Of a stretch of DNA of 64,000 bases, positions 36,293 through 44,362 are shown one piece after another. A model generated the notes under the pieces. That model had not been told where the DNA came from, made no database searches, and saw nothing but the letters and a program-made list of their open reading frames with translations. This stretch comes from Betaproteobacteria bacterium. Its GTDB lineage: Bacteria; Pseudomonadota; Gammaproteobacteria; Burkholderiales; UBA6910. The stretch is from the NCBI GenBank assembly GCA_016183615.1, contig JACPEG010000039.1, positions 1-64,000 of the forward strand, given 5' to 3'. Numbering within the stretch: the stretch's first letter is position 1; the number at the start of each line of letters is the position of its first letter. The position numbers were made by a program, and so were the translations under genes.

Positions 36293-36882
36293 TGGATCAC
36301 GGATCGGCGGTGCTGCGGAAGGGATCCCGAAAGGGCCGACCGGCCTGCCTGCGCCGGAACCGGCCGGAGCACGGGTTCACGCTATTCGAGCTGATCCTGG
36401 TCATCATCATCGTCAGCGGGCTGGCGGTGGTGGCGTTCGACCGCCTTTTTGTGTACCAGGAAGCGGCGGAGAAGGCGGCGATGGAGCAGGTCGCGGGAAG
36501 CCTGCAGAGCGCTGCGAACCTGCAGTTTTCCCGGCTCGTCGTCAGAGCAAATCTGGAAGGCGTTGCCAGGCTGATGGAGGAGAATCCGGTCGACTGGCTG
36601 GTGCGAAAACCCGACAATTACGCTGGGGAATTTTACGATCCCGGGCCCGGGGAGGTTGCCCTGGGAAACTGGTACTACGACCGCAAGGACCGCACGCTGG
36701 TGTACCTGGTCCGACGGGGCGAGCATTTCACCGTCCCGGGCGACGATGCCAAGCGGGTGGGCTACCGCCTGAAGATCGTTTATAATCGCCGCGGCACCGA
36801 CAGGGAGGCCTCGGCCTCCGGCGCCGGGGTTGCGGGCGTGGTGTTCGAGCCGGTGCATCCGTACTCCTGGTCTGTGCAGTAG
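36292..36882 (+). CDS. MSHA-type prepilin-like protein (mshF/mshB position)
   Basis: 196 residues. A long leader of about 30 residues ends at a prepilin peptidase site (EHG before FTLFELILVIII), followed by the usual hydrophobic helix and a C-terminal domain with two aromatic stretches (NWYYDRKDRTLVYLV; FEPVHPYSWSVQ). It starts one base inside the mshG stop. The place between mshG and mshA is where mshF and mshB lie in Vibrio; the prepilin signature fits a minor pilin. No cysteines, unlike mshA. Confidence 0.8.
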   Translation: MDHGSAVLRKGSRKGRPACLRRNRPEHGFTLFELILVIIIVSGLAVVAFDRLFVYQEAAEKAAMEQVAGSLQSAANLQFSRLVVRANLEGVARLMEENPVDWLVRKPDNYAGEFYDPGPGEVALGNWYYDRKDRTLVYLVRRGEHFTVPGDDAKRVGYRLKIVYNRRGTDREASASGAGVAGVVFEPVHPYSWSVQ

Positions 36883-36973
36883 AGATCGGGGTCGCGCGGG
36901 AGCGGAATGAACATTGGGGGAATGCCAGACGAAGGCATTGTTCGTTTTTGATCTGACAGCAAAGGAGCGCAGA

Positions 36974-37417
36974 ATGAAAAGTCACATGCGGGGCTTCACA
37001 CTGATCGAGCTGATCGTCGTCATCGTCATCCTGGCCATTCTGGCGGCGACCGCCCTGCCGAAGTTTGTGGACGTGGGCGGCGATGCCCGCAAGGCGGTGA
37101 TCCAGAGCGTGGAAGGCAGCATGCGCTCGGCCAATTCGATCATCTATGCCAAGGCTGCAGCGGCCAACAAGCTTGGCGCCAGTGGTGCTATTAGCGTAAA
37201 TGCCGCGACCGTGAACGTCGAGTTCGGGTTTGCAGCCACGGTGAGCCCCGACCTCGTCGCAGTCATGGATCTCTCGCCGGCCGCCGATTTCACTCAGGAT
37301 GGCACCAGCATCCAGCACGCGAAGGCGACGACGGCGGCGAACTGCGAGGTCGAGTATGCCAAGGCCACCGCTGCCACGACGCCTCCCACCTACACGACCA
37401 CACTCACCGGTTGCTAG
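36974..37417 (+). CDS. mshA: Major MSHA-type pilin
   Basis: 147 residues. A short basic leader (MKSHMRG) precedes FTLIELIVVIVILAILAA, a textbook type IV pilin N-terminus. The PKFVDVGGDARKA element is typical of MshA/MshB pilins, and two cysteines near the C-terminus (ANCEVEY and final TGC) can form the D-region disulfide. AAAGGAG precedes the ATG, and a strong terminator follows, consistent with a highly expressed major subunit. Confidence 0.88.
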   Translation: MKSHMRGFTLIELIVVIVILAILAATALPKFVDVGGDARKAVIQSVEGSMRSANSIIYAKAAAANKLGASGAISVNAATVNVEFGFAATVSPDLVAVMDLSPAADFTQDGTSIQHAKATTAANCEVEYAKATAATTPPTYTTTLTGC

Positions 37418-37478
37418 AATGGATCGGACCGAAAGCTGCGGGTACGCCGGGTAGCCGGTCCGCCGTCTCAGACTTGCA

Positions 37479-37512
37479 ACGGGGCGCCGAATCTTTCGGT
37501 GCCCCGTTTTCG
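37479..37512 (+). terminator. Rho-independent terminator after mshA
   Basis: A 13-bp stem (ACGGGGCGCCGAA / TTCGGTGCCCCGT, one G-T pair) with a 3-base loop at 37479-37507, followed by TTTCGTTT. It lies 62 bp after the mshA stop and just ahead of the next gene, so it should raise mshA transcript relative to downstream genes. Confidence 0.85.
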
Positions 37513-37517
37513 TTTGC

Positions 37518-39518
37518 ATGACCGCTGCGAGGAATCCGCCGCCGTCCGGCGCCACCCGGACCGGTCCCTGGCCCGCTCTATTGCTCGTTGCGGCCGCGGC
37601 GGCCTCCCTCTTTTTCAACGGAATCTGGGGCGAATGGTATGGCCTTGCCATGGTTGCCCTCGTAGCGTGGGCCACCATCGAGGCATCGCGGGGCTACGGG
37701 CGCGAACTCCGGCTTCCGCTCAGCGGGTTATCCATCGCGTTGGCTGCGTTCTGGGGCTGGCTGGGGATCACGCTACTCTGGCATCCCGTGCCTCAGATGG
37801 GCATCCTTCAGTTCTGGGTGCTGGGCGCCATGCCCCTTGCCTACGGCATAGCCCGGCTGGCGCCGGATCGGGAAGCCACATGGCGGTTATGCCGAAATGG
37901 CTTGTTCATTCTTGCCTTGCTGACTGCGGCCTTCGCCGCATTCCAGTTCTTTGCCCAGGCGAAAGCGCCCCGCTCCGTCTTTCTCGATATCAATTCCTAC
38001 GCGGCCTTCGTCAATCTGATAGCCCTGCCTGCTGCGGGCATGACGCTGGCCGCCTGGAGCGATTCGCGCGGCGCCGGCCGGCTGAGGGTTGGTCTTGGGG
38101 CAGGGATCGTGTTTTTTCTGTTGTTCGCCGTGTTTCTCACCAAAGGCCGGGCGGCGAGCCTCGCCTTGGCGGGAGGCACGCTCCTGGTGATCGCCATGGC
38201 GGGCAGACAAGTACCGTCATCGGCCAGGGCTGGGATGGCGGCGCTCGCGGCCGGCGCATTCCTGCTGGCGAACTTGGCTTGGCAGGGGGAGCTGGCGGCC
38301 CGCGTCGAGAGCCTGTTCACTCCTGCCAGCGCCGGCGCCGACCGCTTCATCATCTGGCGCGAGGCGTGGCGGATGCTCCAGGAAAATCCCTGGAGCGGGG
38401 TGGGAATCGGGACTTTCTGGCTGGCGTGGCCCCGGTGGCGCCACCCGGACGACACGAGCGGCGGCTTTTTCGTCCATAACGATTATCTGCAAATCTGGAT
38501 CGAGGCCGGGATCCCGGGCCTCGTCCTTCTGCTCGTGCTTCTCTCGGTCACGGCGCTGCGGGTGGTGAAAGCCCTGGGCCGTCCGCTGGACGTCCGCAAG
38601 CGCCTGGAAATCGCCGGCCTCGGCGCCGGTTTGGGAGCGGTCGCCTTCCATGCCTTTTTCAACTTCAATCTGTATATGCTGCCGATCCTGCTCGCTGCCG
38701 GCCTTGCCCTCGCCCGGCTCGAGGGGCTGACGGAACCGCCCCGCGGGAATCGGGCTTTGACCCTGCGTCCCGACCGCCGCTTCACTCCCTGGGGCTTTCG
38801 AAGCATCGTGGCGGCGGGGGCCCTGGTTCTGGTCGCGTATTTTTCGACCCAGGGCGCCTATTTCTATCTTTACCGGGCGGCGCTGGAGGAAATCAAACAG
38901 GGGCGATTCGCTCAGGCCGACGCAACGCTGCTGGCGGCGGCGCGCATGGCCCCCTTGGCGGACAATGTGCTGACGACCCATGCCGACCTGATGCGGCGGC
39001 TGATTCGGGGGCTTCCCGAGGCGGACCAGGAGAAGAAACAATTCCTCTACCGATCGGCGGAGGACACCCTCGACCGCGCCCGGAAGCTCAATCCGCTGCG
39101 AGCGTCCAATTACCTCGTGAGGGGCGAGCTTTATCACGACAACCCCCCTCTTGCCGGACCCGATTGGGCGGCCCGGGCGGATTTCCAGTACCGCGAGGCG
39201 CTGCGGCACGACCCGCGATCCTATCGGGCAAGGGAAGCCCTTGCCGCGCTGCTTCTGCAACAGGGCGCGCGATCCGAGGCCCGGCGCGTCCTGGAGGAGG
39301 GTTTGCGCTATTGGTATTATGAAACCGCTGATATCCTTCCCTACTACGAACTGGCGCGGCGGCTGCGGGAACAGGATGGCGACAGGGAGGGCGCAGCGCA
39401 ATTGGCGGCGCGCATCAAGAATGTTCGAAAGGCCTATCGGGTCCCGGGGACCGAGCTTCTCGATCCGGCGCAGACCATGGAGCGGAATCAGCGTGGCGGC
39501 ACCCGGCCCAAGTCCTGA
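37518..39518 (+). CDS. O-antigen ligase-like (Wzy_C) membrane protein with TPR tail, possible pilin glycosyltransferase
   Basis: 666 residues with about ten to twelve membrane segments. A large periplasmic loop carries the Wzy_C signature (RFIIWREAWRMLQENPWSG and HNDYLQIWIEAG, about 275-330), and a soluble C-terminal part (about 440-660) has TPR-like helices. The superfamily includes O-antigen ligases and pilin O-oligosaccharyltransferases (PglL, PilO/TfpW). Its place directly after the major pilin gene and inside the msh cluster favours pilin glycosylation, but this is inference. No sugar-synthesis genes are visible in the window. Confidence 0.8.
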   Translation: MTAARNPPPSGATRTGPWPALLLVAAAAASLFFNGIWGEWYGLAMVALVAWATIEASRGYGRELRLPLSGLSIALAAFWGWLGITLLWHPVPQMGILQFWVLGAMPLAYGIARLAPDREATWRLCRNGLFILALLTAAFAAFQFFAQAKAPRSVFLDINSYAAFVNLIALPAAGMTLAAWSDSRGAGRLRVGLGAGIVFFLLFAVFLTKGRAASLALAGGTLLVIAMAGRQVPSSARAGMAALAAGAFLLANLAWQGELAARVESLFTPASAGADRFIIWREAWRMLQENPWSGVGIGTFWLAWPRWRHPDDTSGGFFVHNDYLQIWIEAGIPGLVLLLVLLSVTALRVVKALGRPLDVRKRLEIAGLGAGLGAVAFHAFFNFNLYMLPILLAAGLALARLEGLTEPPRGNRALTLRPDRRFTPWGFRSIVAAGALVLVAYFSTQGAYFYLYRAALEEIKQGRFAQADATLLAAARMAPLADNVLTTHADLMRRLIRGLPEADQEKKQFLYRSAEDTLDRARKLNPLRASNYLVRGELYHDNPPLAGPDWAARADFQYREALRHDPRSYRAREALAALLLQQGARSEARRVLEEGLRYWYYETADILPYYELARRLREQDGDREGAAQLAARIKNVRKAYRVPGTELLDPAQTMERNQRGGTRPKS

Positions 39519-39534
39519 CAAACTGGTCCACGGC

Positions 39535-40023
39535 ATGCGTGCGAAGGGCTTTACCCTCGTGGAGCTGATCACGGTAATCGTCATCCTGGCGATCCTCGCC
39601 GCGGTGGCGGTGCCGCGGATTTTCGGGGGATCGGCCTTCGAGTCCCTCGGGTTCACTGACGAGACCGTGGCCGCGCTGCGCTATGCCCAGAAATCGGCCA
39701 TGGCCATGCAGCGCACCGTGTGCGTCAACTTCACCGCCACCAGCATCGAGCTGCGCTTTGACCCGACGGATCCCCCCGCCGTCGGAACGAATTGCCTGTC
39801 ACCCGCCGGAGATCCCCTGTCCCCGCCGGCCGGGGGGACGGCACCCTACCAGGTCACGGCGCGGGGCAGCGCGGGCTTCTCCCCCACGCCAACGAGCTTC
39901 CGCTATGACCGCCTCGGCCGGCCGGTGGACGGGAGCGGCAATCCGCTGGCGTCGAACCAGACCATCGCCATCGCCGGCGCGCGCAGTATTACGGTCGAGG
40001 TCGAGACGGGCTATGTCCATTGA
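39535..40023 (+). CDS. mshC: MSHA minor prepilin MshC-like (GspH type)
   Basis: 162 residues from the ATG at 39535. Short leader MRAKG, then FTLVELITVIVILAILAAV, and a GspH/FimT-like domain with YAQKSAMAMQRTVCVNFTA and two cysteines. The start is uncertain: a GTG at 39493 has GGAG 9 bases upstream and would give a 19-residue leader overlapping the previous gene, whereas the ATG has no clear site. Position before mshD and mshO matches the Vibrio order. Confidence 0.8.
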   Translation: MRAKGFTLVELITVIVILAILAAVAVPRIFGGSAFESLGFTDETVAALRYAQKSAMAMQRTVCVNFTATSIELRFDPTDPPAVGTNCLSPAGDPLSPPAGGTAPYQVTARGSAGFSPTPTSFRYDRLGRPVDGSGNPLASNQTIAIAGARSITVEVETGYVH

Positions 40024-40111
40024 CTGTTGTTTTCAGGTTGAAACGGGTAGGGCCGGCGCGGCCCGCCGTCCAATTGCGGGCGCCGGGTGCCGCCCGTCTT
40101 TCCCTGCCTGC

Positions 40112-40687
40112 ATGCCGTGCCGCAGGCACGATGTTTCATCGGTCCGGGATCAGGCCGGGCTGTCGCTGCTGGAGCTGGTGATGGCCATCGTCGTGTTCGG
40201 CGTCGGCGTGGTGGGGCTGCTGGGGGTGTTGCGGCTCACCACCGAAAAAAGCGCCGATCCCATGATCCAGCAGCAGGCGCAGCTCGTCGCCGAGGCGTAT
40301 CTGGAAGAGATTCTGCTCAAGAAATTCGTCGATCCCGAGGACGACAAGGTCTGTCCCGCCAAGGAGGCCACGCGCGACCTGTACGACAACGTGTGCGATT
40401 ACCACGGCACCAGCGACGTCGGCGCGATAAACCAGTTGGGCAGCGCCGTCACCGGGCTGGAGGCCTACACGGTTGCGGTCACCGTGAGCCCCAACAGCAC
40501 CGACACCACCGCTTCCGTGAACCTGGGAAGCCTCTCGAACGATTATGTGAACGGCTATATCCGGGTGCTGAGGGTGGACGTGACCGTCACCGGTCCGGCC
40601 AACACCAGCGTCACGCTGACGGGTTATCGCACCAACTATAACTGCAACGCCACCATCGCCGTGAACCAATGCCGGCCGCTGACATGA
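40112..40687 (+). CDS. mshD: MSHA minor prepilin MshD-like
   Basis: 191 residues. A leader of about 15 residues ends at QAG before LSLLELVMAIVVFGVGVVG, a type IV pilin N-terminus with the conserved Glu at +5. Four to five cysteines lie in the globular part (KVCPAKE, NVCDYHG, YNCNATI, NQCRPL). It overlaps mshO by four bases. There is an 88-bp gap after mshC with nothing recognisable. Confidence 0.8.
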   Translation: MPCRRHDVSSVRDQAGLSLLELVMAIVVFGVGVVGLLGVLRLTTEKSADPMIQQQAQLVAEAYLEEILLKKFVDPEDDKVCPAKEATRDLYDNVCDYHGTSDVGAINQLGSAVTGLEAYTVAVTVSPNSTDTTASVNLGSLSNDYVNGYIRVLRVDVTVTGPANTSVTLTGYRTNYNCNATIAVNQCRPLT

Positions 40688-41718
40688 TGCGAGTTCCGGT
40701 GGCGCGCCGCCCCGCCGCTGCTGGGGATCGGAGAGGGGATTTATCCGCGCGATCGGCCCGCGGATTCACGCTGACGGAGCTGGTGGTGGTCATCATCATC
40801 GCCGGCATCCTGGCGGCAATCGTCGCCCTGTTCGTGGTGCGGCCGATGCAGGGCTACCAGGATCTCAACCGCCGCGCCGCGCTGGTGGACGCCACGGAGA
40901 GCGCGCTGCGCCGCATGGCCCGCGACATCCGCATCGCCTTGCCCAACAGCCTGCGGATCACCAATGATCCGGGCGGGACACCCGGATACGCGCTGGAGCT
41001 GGTCCCGACTGCGGACGGGGGAAGATATTGCACCCCGGGCGATGCCTCCGGGGGAGTTGGCGATTGCACGTCCCGCAATACCCTGGACACCGGCGCTGCC
41101 GACACGGTCTTCGATGTGCTGGGATGCTTCAGGAATTCGACCTTCATCACCGCGGCGAGTGGGGGCACCACCGCCTATCGACTGGTGGTGAACAACCAGG
41201 GGGATGCCACGACAACGGGCGATGTCTATGCCTCGACCGGCGCGGCCGAGGAAGTCATCACGCCCTCCGGCACGACCCTGACCCTGAGCATCGATCCCGG
41301 GACCGGCGCCACGCCCACCGTCTGCGGCAGCGTGAGCGCGGCGCCCCCTCTGGTGAACGTGCACCGCATGACCCTCAGCGCCGGCTACAATTTTTCGGCG
41401 GACAGCGCCTTCCGCAGGCTGTTCGTGGTGGAAGTCGCTTCCCTGCCCGTCACCTATTTCTGCAATGCCACCGCGGGCACCTTGACCCGGTATGCGGGGT
41501 ACGGATTGAGCGCCGCCCAGCCGGTCGATCCTTCGGCGCCGCCGCTGAGCACGGCGCCTAGCAGCGGGCGCGTCGCCGACAACGTCAGCGCCTGCAGCGT
41601 GACTACCACGACGGCCCAGGTCCAGCAGCGCGGACTGGCGACGCTCGACCTTTCCCTTGCCAGCGGGGGCGAAACGGTGCGGCTCATCCACCAGGTGCAG
41701 CTCGACAACAGCCAATGA
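40684..41718 (+). CDS. mshO: MSHA minor prepilin MshO-like
   Basis: 344 residues. A leader of about 27 residues ends at SARG before FTLTELVVVIIIAGILAAI; the large globular domain has ALRRMARDIRIALPNSLR, typical of GspJ/MshO-like pilins, and several cysteines. ATGA overlaps at both ends couple it to mshD and mshP. Probably part of the pilus-tip complex. Confidence 0.85.
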   Translation: MMRVPVARRPAAAGDRRGDLSARSARGFTLTELVVVIIIAGILAAIVALFVVRPMQGYQDLNRRAALVDATESALRRMARDIRIALPNSLRITNDPGGTPGYALELVPTADGGRYCTPGDASGGVGDCTSRNTLDTGAADTVFDVLGCFRNSTFITAASGGTTAYRLVVNNQGDATTTGDVYASTGAAEEVITPSGTTLTLSIDPGTGATPTVCGSVSAAPPLVNVHRMTLSAGYNFSADSAFRRLFVVEVASLPVTYFCNATAGTLTRYAGYGLSAAQPVDPSAPPLSTAPSSGRVADNVSACSVTTTTAQVQQRGLATLDLSLASGGETVRLIHQVQLDNSQ

Positions 41719-42119
41719 ATCCACGCCTGCCCGAAGCGGCCCGCGGCATCGCCCTGATCAACGCTTTGTTTATCCTGGTCGTGCTGGCGATGCTCGGCGC
41801 GTTCATGGCCAGCATGAGCACGGTGCAGCAGGCCACCCCCGGCCAGTCCGCCAGCGGCACACGCGTGTACCATGGAGCCAAGACGGGATTGGAATGGGGG
41901 ATCCAGCGTGCGGTGGCACAGGGCTTGTGTGACGCATCCACTTCCTTCACCCTTGCGGAACAGGGATTGAATGGTGTGGCGCTTACCGTGACTTGTGCCT
42001 CAACCGCCCACGGCACCTCGAGCGTCTACTATCTCACTAGCAAGGCCACCGTCGGTGGCCTCGGGGGTCCAACCTATGCCGAGCGGCGGATGGAGGCCAC
42101 CGTTTCGAACCTCCCGTAG
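41715..42119 (+). CDS. mshP: MSHA biogenesis protein MshP
   Basis: 134 residues. An N-terminal hydrophobic helix (GIALINALFILVVLAMLGAFM) without a normal prepilin Glu, then VYHGAKTGLEWGIQRAV and a C-terminal domain ending AERRMEATVSNLP. This fits MshP/PilX-like proteins. The last 64 residues are closely matched by a second, 5'-truncated copy at 44054-44302. The two are separated by two toxin-antitoxin modules. Confidence 0.85.
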   Translation: MNPRLPEAARGIALINALFILVVLAMLGAFMASMSTVQQATPGQSASGTRVYHGAKTGLEWGIQRAVAQGLCDASTSFTLAEQGLNGVALTVTCASTAHGTSSVYYLTSKATVGGLGGPTYAERRMEATVSNLP

Positions 42120-42389
42120 CGCGTCCGAACTTCCCAAGCGGCGGGCCTGCTATGACTACGTGGGGTAAAGGGACTTGGTCCGGGCACCAGTCGAAAAGTC
42201 AGGGGCACGGGTGGCCCTCGGAGAGGCCGCCCTTATCCCCGATTGCCATGCGCTGGAGATCAGGGATGGGCGGTAGCTCCAGGGACCGACGGGCAAGGTG
42301 ACAATTTGGCACCAGTCCGCTAAGATGGTGCCGGGTGGTTAAAGATACCCTCTGCTCAACCGACGCTCATTGACCTGCTGACCGATACC

Positions 42390-42740
42390 ATGACGCTTAC
42401 CACTACTCAGGAACGGGGCCGCATTACGGCCCGGGTGCCGCAGAACGTGCACGACACCCTCCAGCAGGCGGCGGATCTGCTGGGGGCAACGCTTAACCAA
42501 TTCGTGGTGCAGGCTGCGTTGACGGAAGCGCAGCGCATCATCGAACGCGAGCGGGTGATTCACTTGTCCAGTAACGACGCGGCGTTTCTTCTGAACCTCC
42601 TGGAGAACCCGCCGGCGCCCAACGCGCGACTGCGCAAGGCGCTCCAGAACTACAAGAACAGGACGCTCAATGCTGACGGTTCAACCTTTGAGTGGGCACC
42701 ACGATCGAAACCGGTTCGAGTGCGGAAACGCCGCACTTGA
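42390..42740 (+). CDS. DUF1778 ribbon-helix-helix antitoxin
   Basis: 116 residues. The N-terminal RHH DNA-binding part is GRITARVPQNVHDTLQQAAD, followed by the DUF1778 core (LNQFVVQAALTEAQRIIERE) and the toxin-binding tail (SNDAAFLLNLLENPPAPN). It neutralises the GNAT toxin encoded next and represses the pair. The frame runs 71 bases into the toxin gene, adding a basic tail (RSKPVRVRKRRT), an unusually long overlap. The 270 bp before it hold no gene I can support. Confidence 0.85.
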   Translation: MTLTTTQERGRITARVPQNVHDTLQQAADLLGATLNQFVVQAALTEAQRIIERERVIHLSSNDAAFLLNLLENPPAPNARLRKALQNYKNRTLNADGSTFEWAPRSKPVRVRKRRT

Positions 42741-43155
42741 CCTCTGGCTGCGCCAGACGGCGCAGCAGCACCGGAAGCGCGGCATTTCGAAAACCTTCGT
42801 TGCGGTCGCCGATCGTGCGCCCGAGCGAATCCTGGGGTATTACGCGCTGACCGCCTGCGAGGTGGTCGCCCAAGACCTGCCCGCGGACCTCGCTCGGAAG
42901 CTGCCGAACAAGGTGCCAGGCATCCGGCTGGGGCGGCTGGCTGTGGACCGGTCGTGCCAGGGGCAGGGACTGGGAGAACTCCTTCTGATGGACGCTATCC
43001 ACCGGTCCCGCCTGGTCCTGGAGCATGTCGGGGTGCATGCATTGTTCGTGGACGCCAAGGACGAACGCGCGGCCGCCTTCTACCGGAAGTACGGTTTCCG
43101 AGCGTTCCCGGATCAGCCGCACCAGTTGGTTTGCGTGCTTGCAGGATTGGCGTAA
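42670..43155 (+). CDS. GNAT-family acetyltransferase toxin (TacT/AtaT-like)
   Basis: 161 residues. Early element HHDRNRFECGNAALDLWLR matches TacT-like toxins, and the acetyl-CoA loop is RLAVDRSCQGQGLGELLL (about 91-108). The closing strand is AAFYRKYGF. Such toxins acetylate the amino group of charged tRNAs and stop translation. It begins inside the antitoxin gene. Confidence 0.87.
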   Translation: MLTVQPLSGHHDRNRFECGNAALDLWLRQTAQQHRKRGISKTFVAVADRAPERILGYYALTACEVVAQDLPADLARKLPNKVPGIRLGRLAVDRSCQGQGLGELLLMDAIHRSRLVLEHVGVHALFVDAKDERAAAFYRKYGFRAFPDQPHQLVCVLAGLA

Positions 43156-43202
43156 GAGAGCCTCGTCGCCGGAGGCGCGGGCCGAGATGGCCCGCATCCG
43201 GC

Positions 43203-43226
43203 GGGAGCTGCATGGTCCGGCCTGAG
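43203..43226 (+). repeat. 24-bp direct repeat, copy A
   Basis: gggagctgcatggtccggcc plus tgag. It matches copy B at 44045-44068 in 22 of 24 positions. The two copies bracket the Phd/PIN toxin-antitoxin module, and copy B contains the start codon of the truncated mshP copy. This could be a trace of insertion or duplication. Confidence 0.7.
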
Positions 43227-43343
43227 GTGGCTGCGCGGGGCAGGGGATTGCAGCGACGCTACCGGGTAATCAGGAGCGGAGTTTGTACTGCCCGGGCCGG
43301 CTGGCCTATACTGTGACCACATTTTAGGAAAGAGGTCACACCC

Positions 43344-43604
43344 ATGCAAACCAATATTCGCGACTTGAAGGCTCGCTTGAGCGAGGTGATACGCGGCGTC
43401 GAGCGGGGCGAGACGGTCACCGTCAGCGTTCATAACCATCCCGTGGCGCGCATCATCCCCGTCGGCCGCCGCCTTACCCTCAGGGACCTGGCGGAGGCGC
43501 CGGGAGTTCGCTGGAACGGCGGCAAGCCAAAGGGCCTCGCCAGGGCCGAGGCGATGCCCGCCGGCGTGCTGCTGTCCGACTGGGTCGCCGAGGACCGCCG
43601 GTGA
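43344..43604 (+). CDS. Phd/YefM-family antitoxin
   Basis: 86 residues starting MQTNIRDLKARLSEVIRGVERGE, the Phd/YefM fold, followed by TVTVSVHNHPVARIIPVG and a Trp/Pro-rich tail that would wrap the toxin. It overlaps the PIN toxin gene by four bases (GTGA). It is likely autoregulatory; an AAAGAGGTCA-type site precedes the ATG. Confidence 0.85.
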   Translation: MQTNIRDLKARLSEVIRGVERGETVTVSVHNHPVARIIPVGRRLTLRDLAEAPGVRWNGGKPKGLARAEAMPAGVLLSDWVAEDRR

Positions 43605-44026
43605 TCCTCTACCTCGATACTTCCGCGATGGTGAAGCTCTATGTCCGGGAGCGCGGATCTTCGGAAGTGAGGACGCTCATTCGCGAGTCCGCCGCGGTGG
43701 CGACTTCGGTTGTCGCATACGCCGAAACGCGCGCCGCCTTCGCGCGGCTGATGCGACAGGGGGCAACGGTCGAGAAGCGCCACCACGAGCGGTTGAAGCA
43801 GTTCAACGCGGATTGGGAGTCGCTCATGCGGGTCGAACTGGGCCACGTTCTGGCGCGCAGCGCCGGCGAGCTTGCCGAGGCCTACGCCCTGCGCGGATTC
43901 GACGCCATTCACCTGGCGACCGCCCTGTGGCTCAACGATACCGCGGGGGGCAAGCTGCGTTTTGCGGCGTTCGACGCCAAGCTGCACGCAGCGGCGCGGC
44001 GCGCGGGACTGCCGGTGGCGGTATGA
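43601..44026 (+). CDS. PIN-domain ribonuclease toxin (VapC family)
   Basis: 141 residues from a GTG start. Four acidic PIN residues are visible: D6 in YLDTSAMVKLY, Glu in AYAETRAAFAR, Asp in RGFDAIHLATAL (about 100) and Asp in FAAFDAKLH. It should cleave RNA when freed from the Phd antitoxin. A type II module distinct from the DUF1778/GNAT pair just upstream. Confidence 0.9.
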   Translation: MILYLDTSAMVKLYVRERGSSEVRTLIRESAAVATSVVAYAETRAAFARLMRQGATVEKRHHERLKQFNADWESLMRVELGHVLARSAGELAEAYALRGFDAIHLATALWLNDTAGGKLRFAAFDAKLHAAARRAGLPVAV

Positions 44027-44044
44027 CGGCGCAGCGGTTCGGAG

Positions 44045-44068
44045 GGGAGCTCCATGGTCCGGCGTGAG
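44045..44068 (+). repeat. 24-bp direct repeat, copy B
   Basis: gggagctccatggtccggcg plus tgag; 22 of 24 bases match copy A at 43203-43226. It lies 18 bp after the PIN toxin stop and supplies the ribosome-binding region and start of the truncated mshP copy. Confidence 0.7.
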
Positions 44069-44302
44069 TTCGCGCGCAGGAAGCTGCAGATGATCGGCGA
44101 CGACCGCGCCTGCGCTGCGGGCACGAACTTCACCATCGCCGAACGGGCCCTGAACGGGGTGGCGGTCACCGTGACCTGCTCATCCACCGCCCACGGCGCC
44201 CCGGCCGTCTACTATCTCACGAGCAAGGCCACCATCGGCGGTCTTGGAAGCCCCGCCTATGCCGAGCGCCGGATGGAAGCCACGGTGTCCAATATTCCGT
44301 GA
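44054..44302 (+). pseudogene. 5'-truncated second copy of mshP
   Basis: 82 codons. From about codon 22 the product tracks the mshP C-terminus: FTIAERALNGVAVTVTC against FTLAEQGLNGVALTVTC, and AERRMEATVSNIP against AERRMEATVSNLP. The membrane helix and first half of MshP are missing, replaced by about 20 unrelated residues. The DNA is roughly three-quarters identical, so the copy is diverged, not recent. A good GGAGGGGA precedes the ATG, so a short product could still be made. It lies directly before mshQ, where intact mshP would be expected. Confidence 0.75.
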
Positions 44303-44362
44303 TTGGCCCCATGCCAGTGAATGTAATGGTTCGTGACCGATGACGGCAATGGAGTGACCGAG

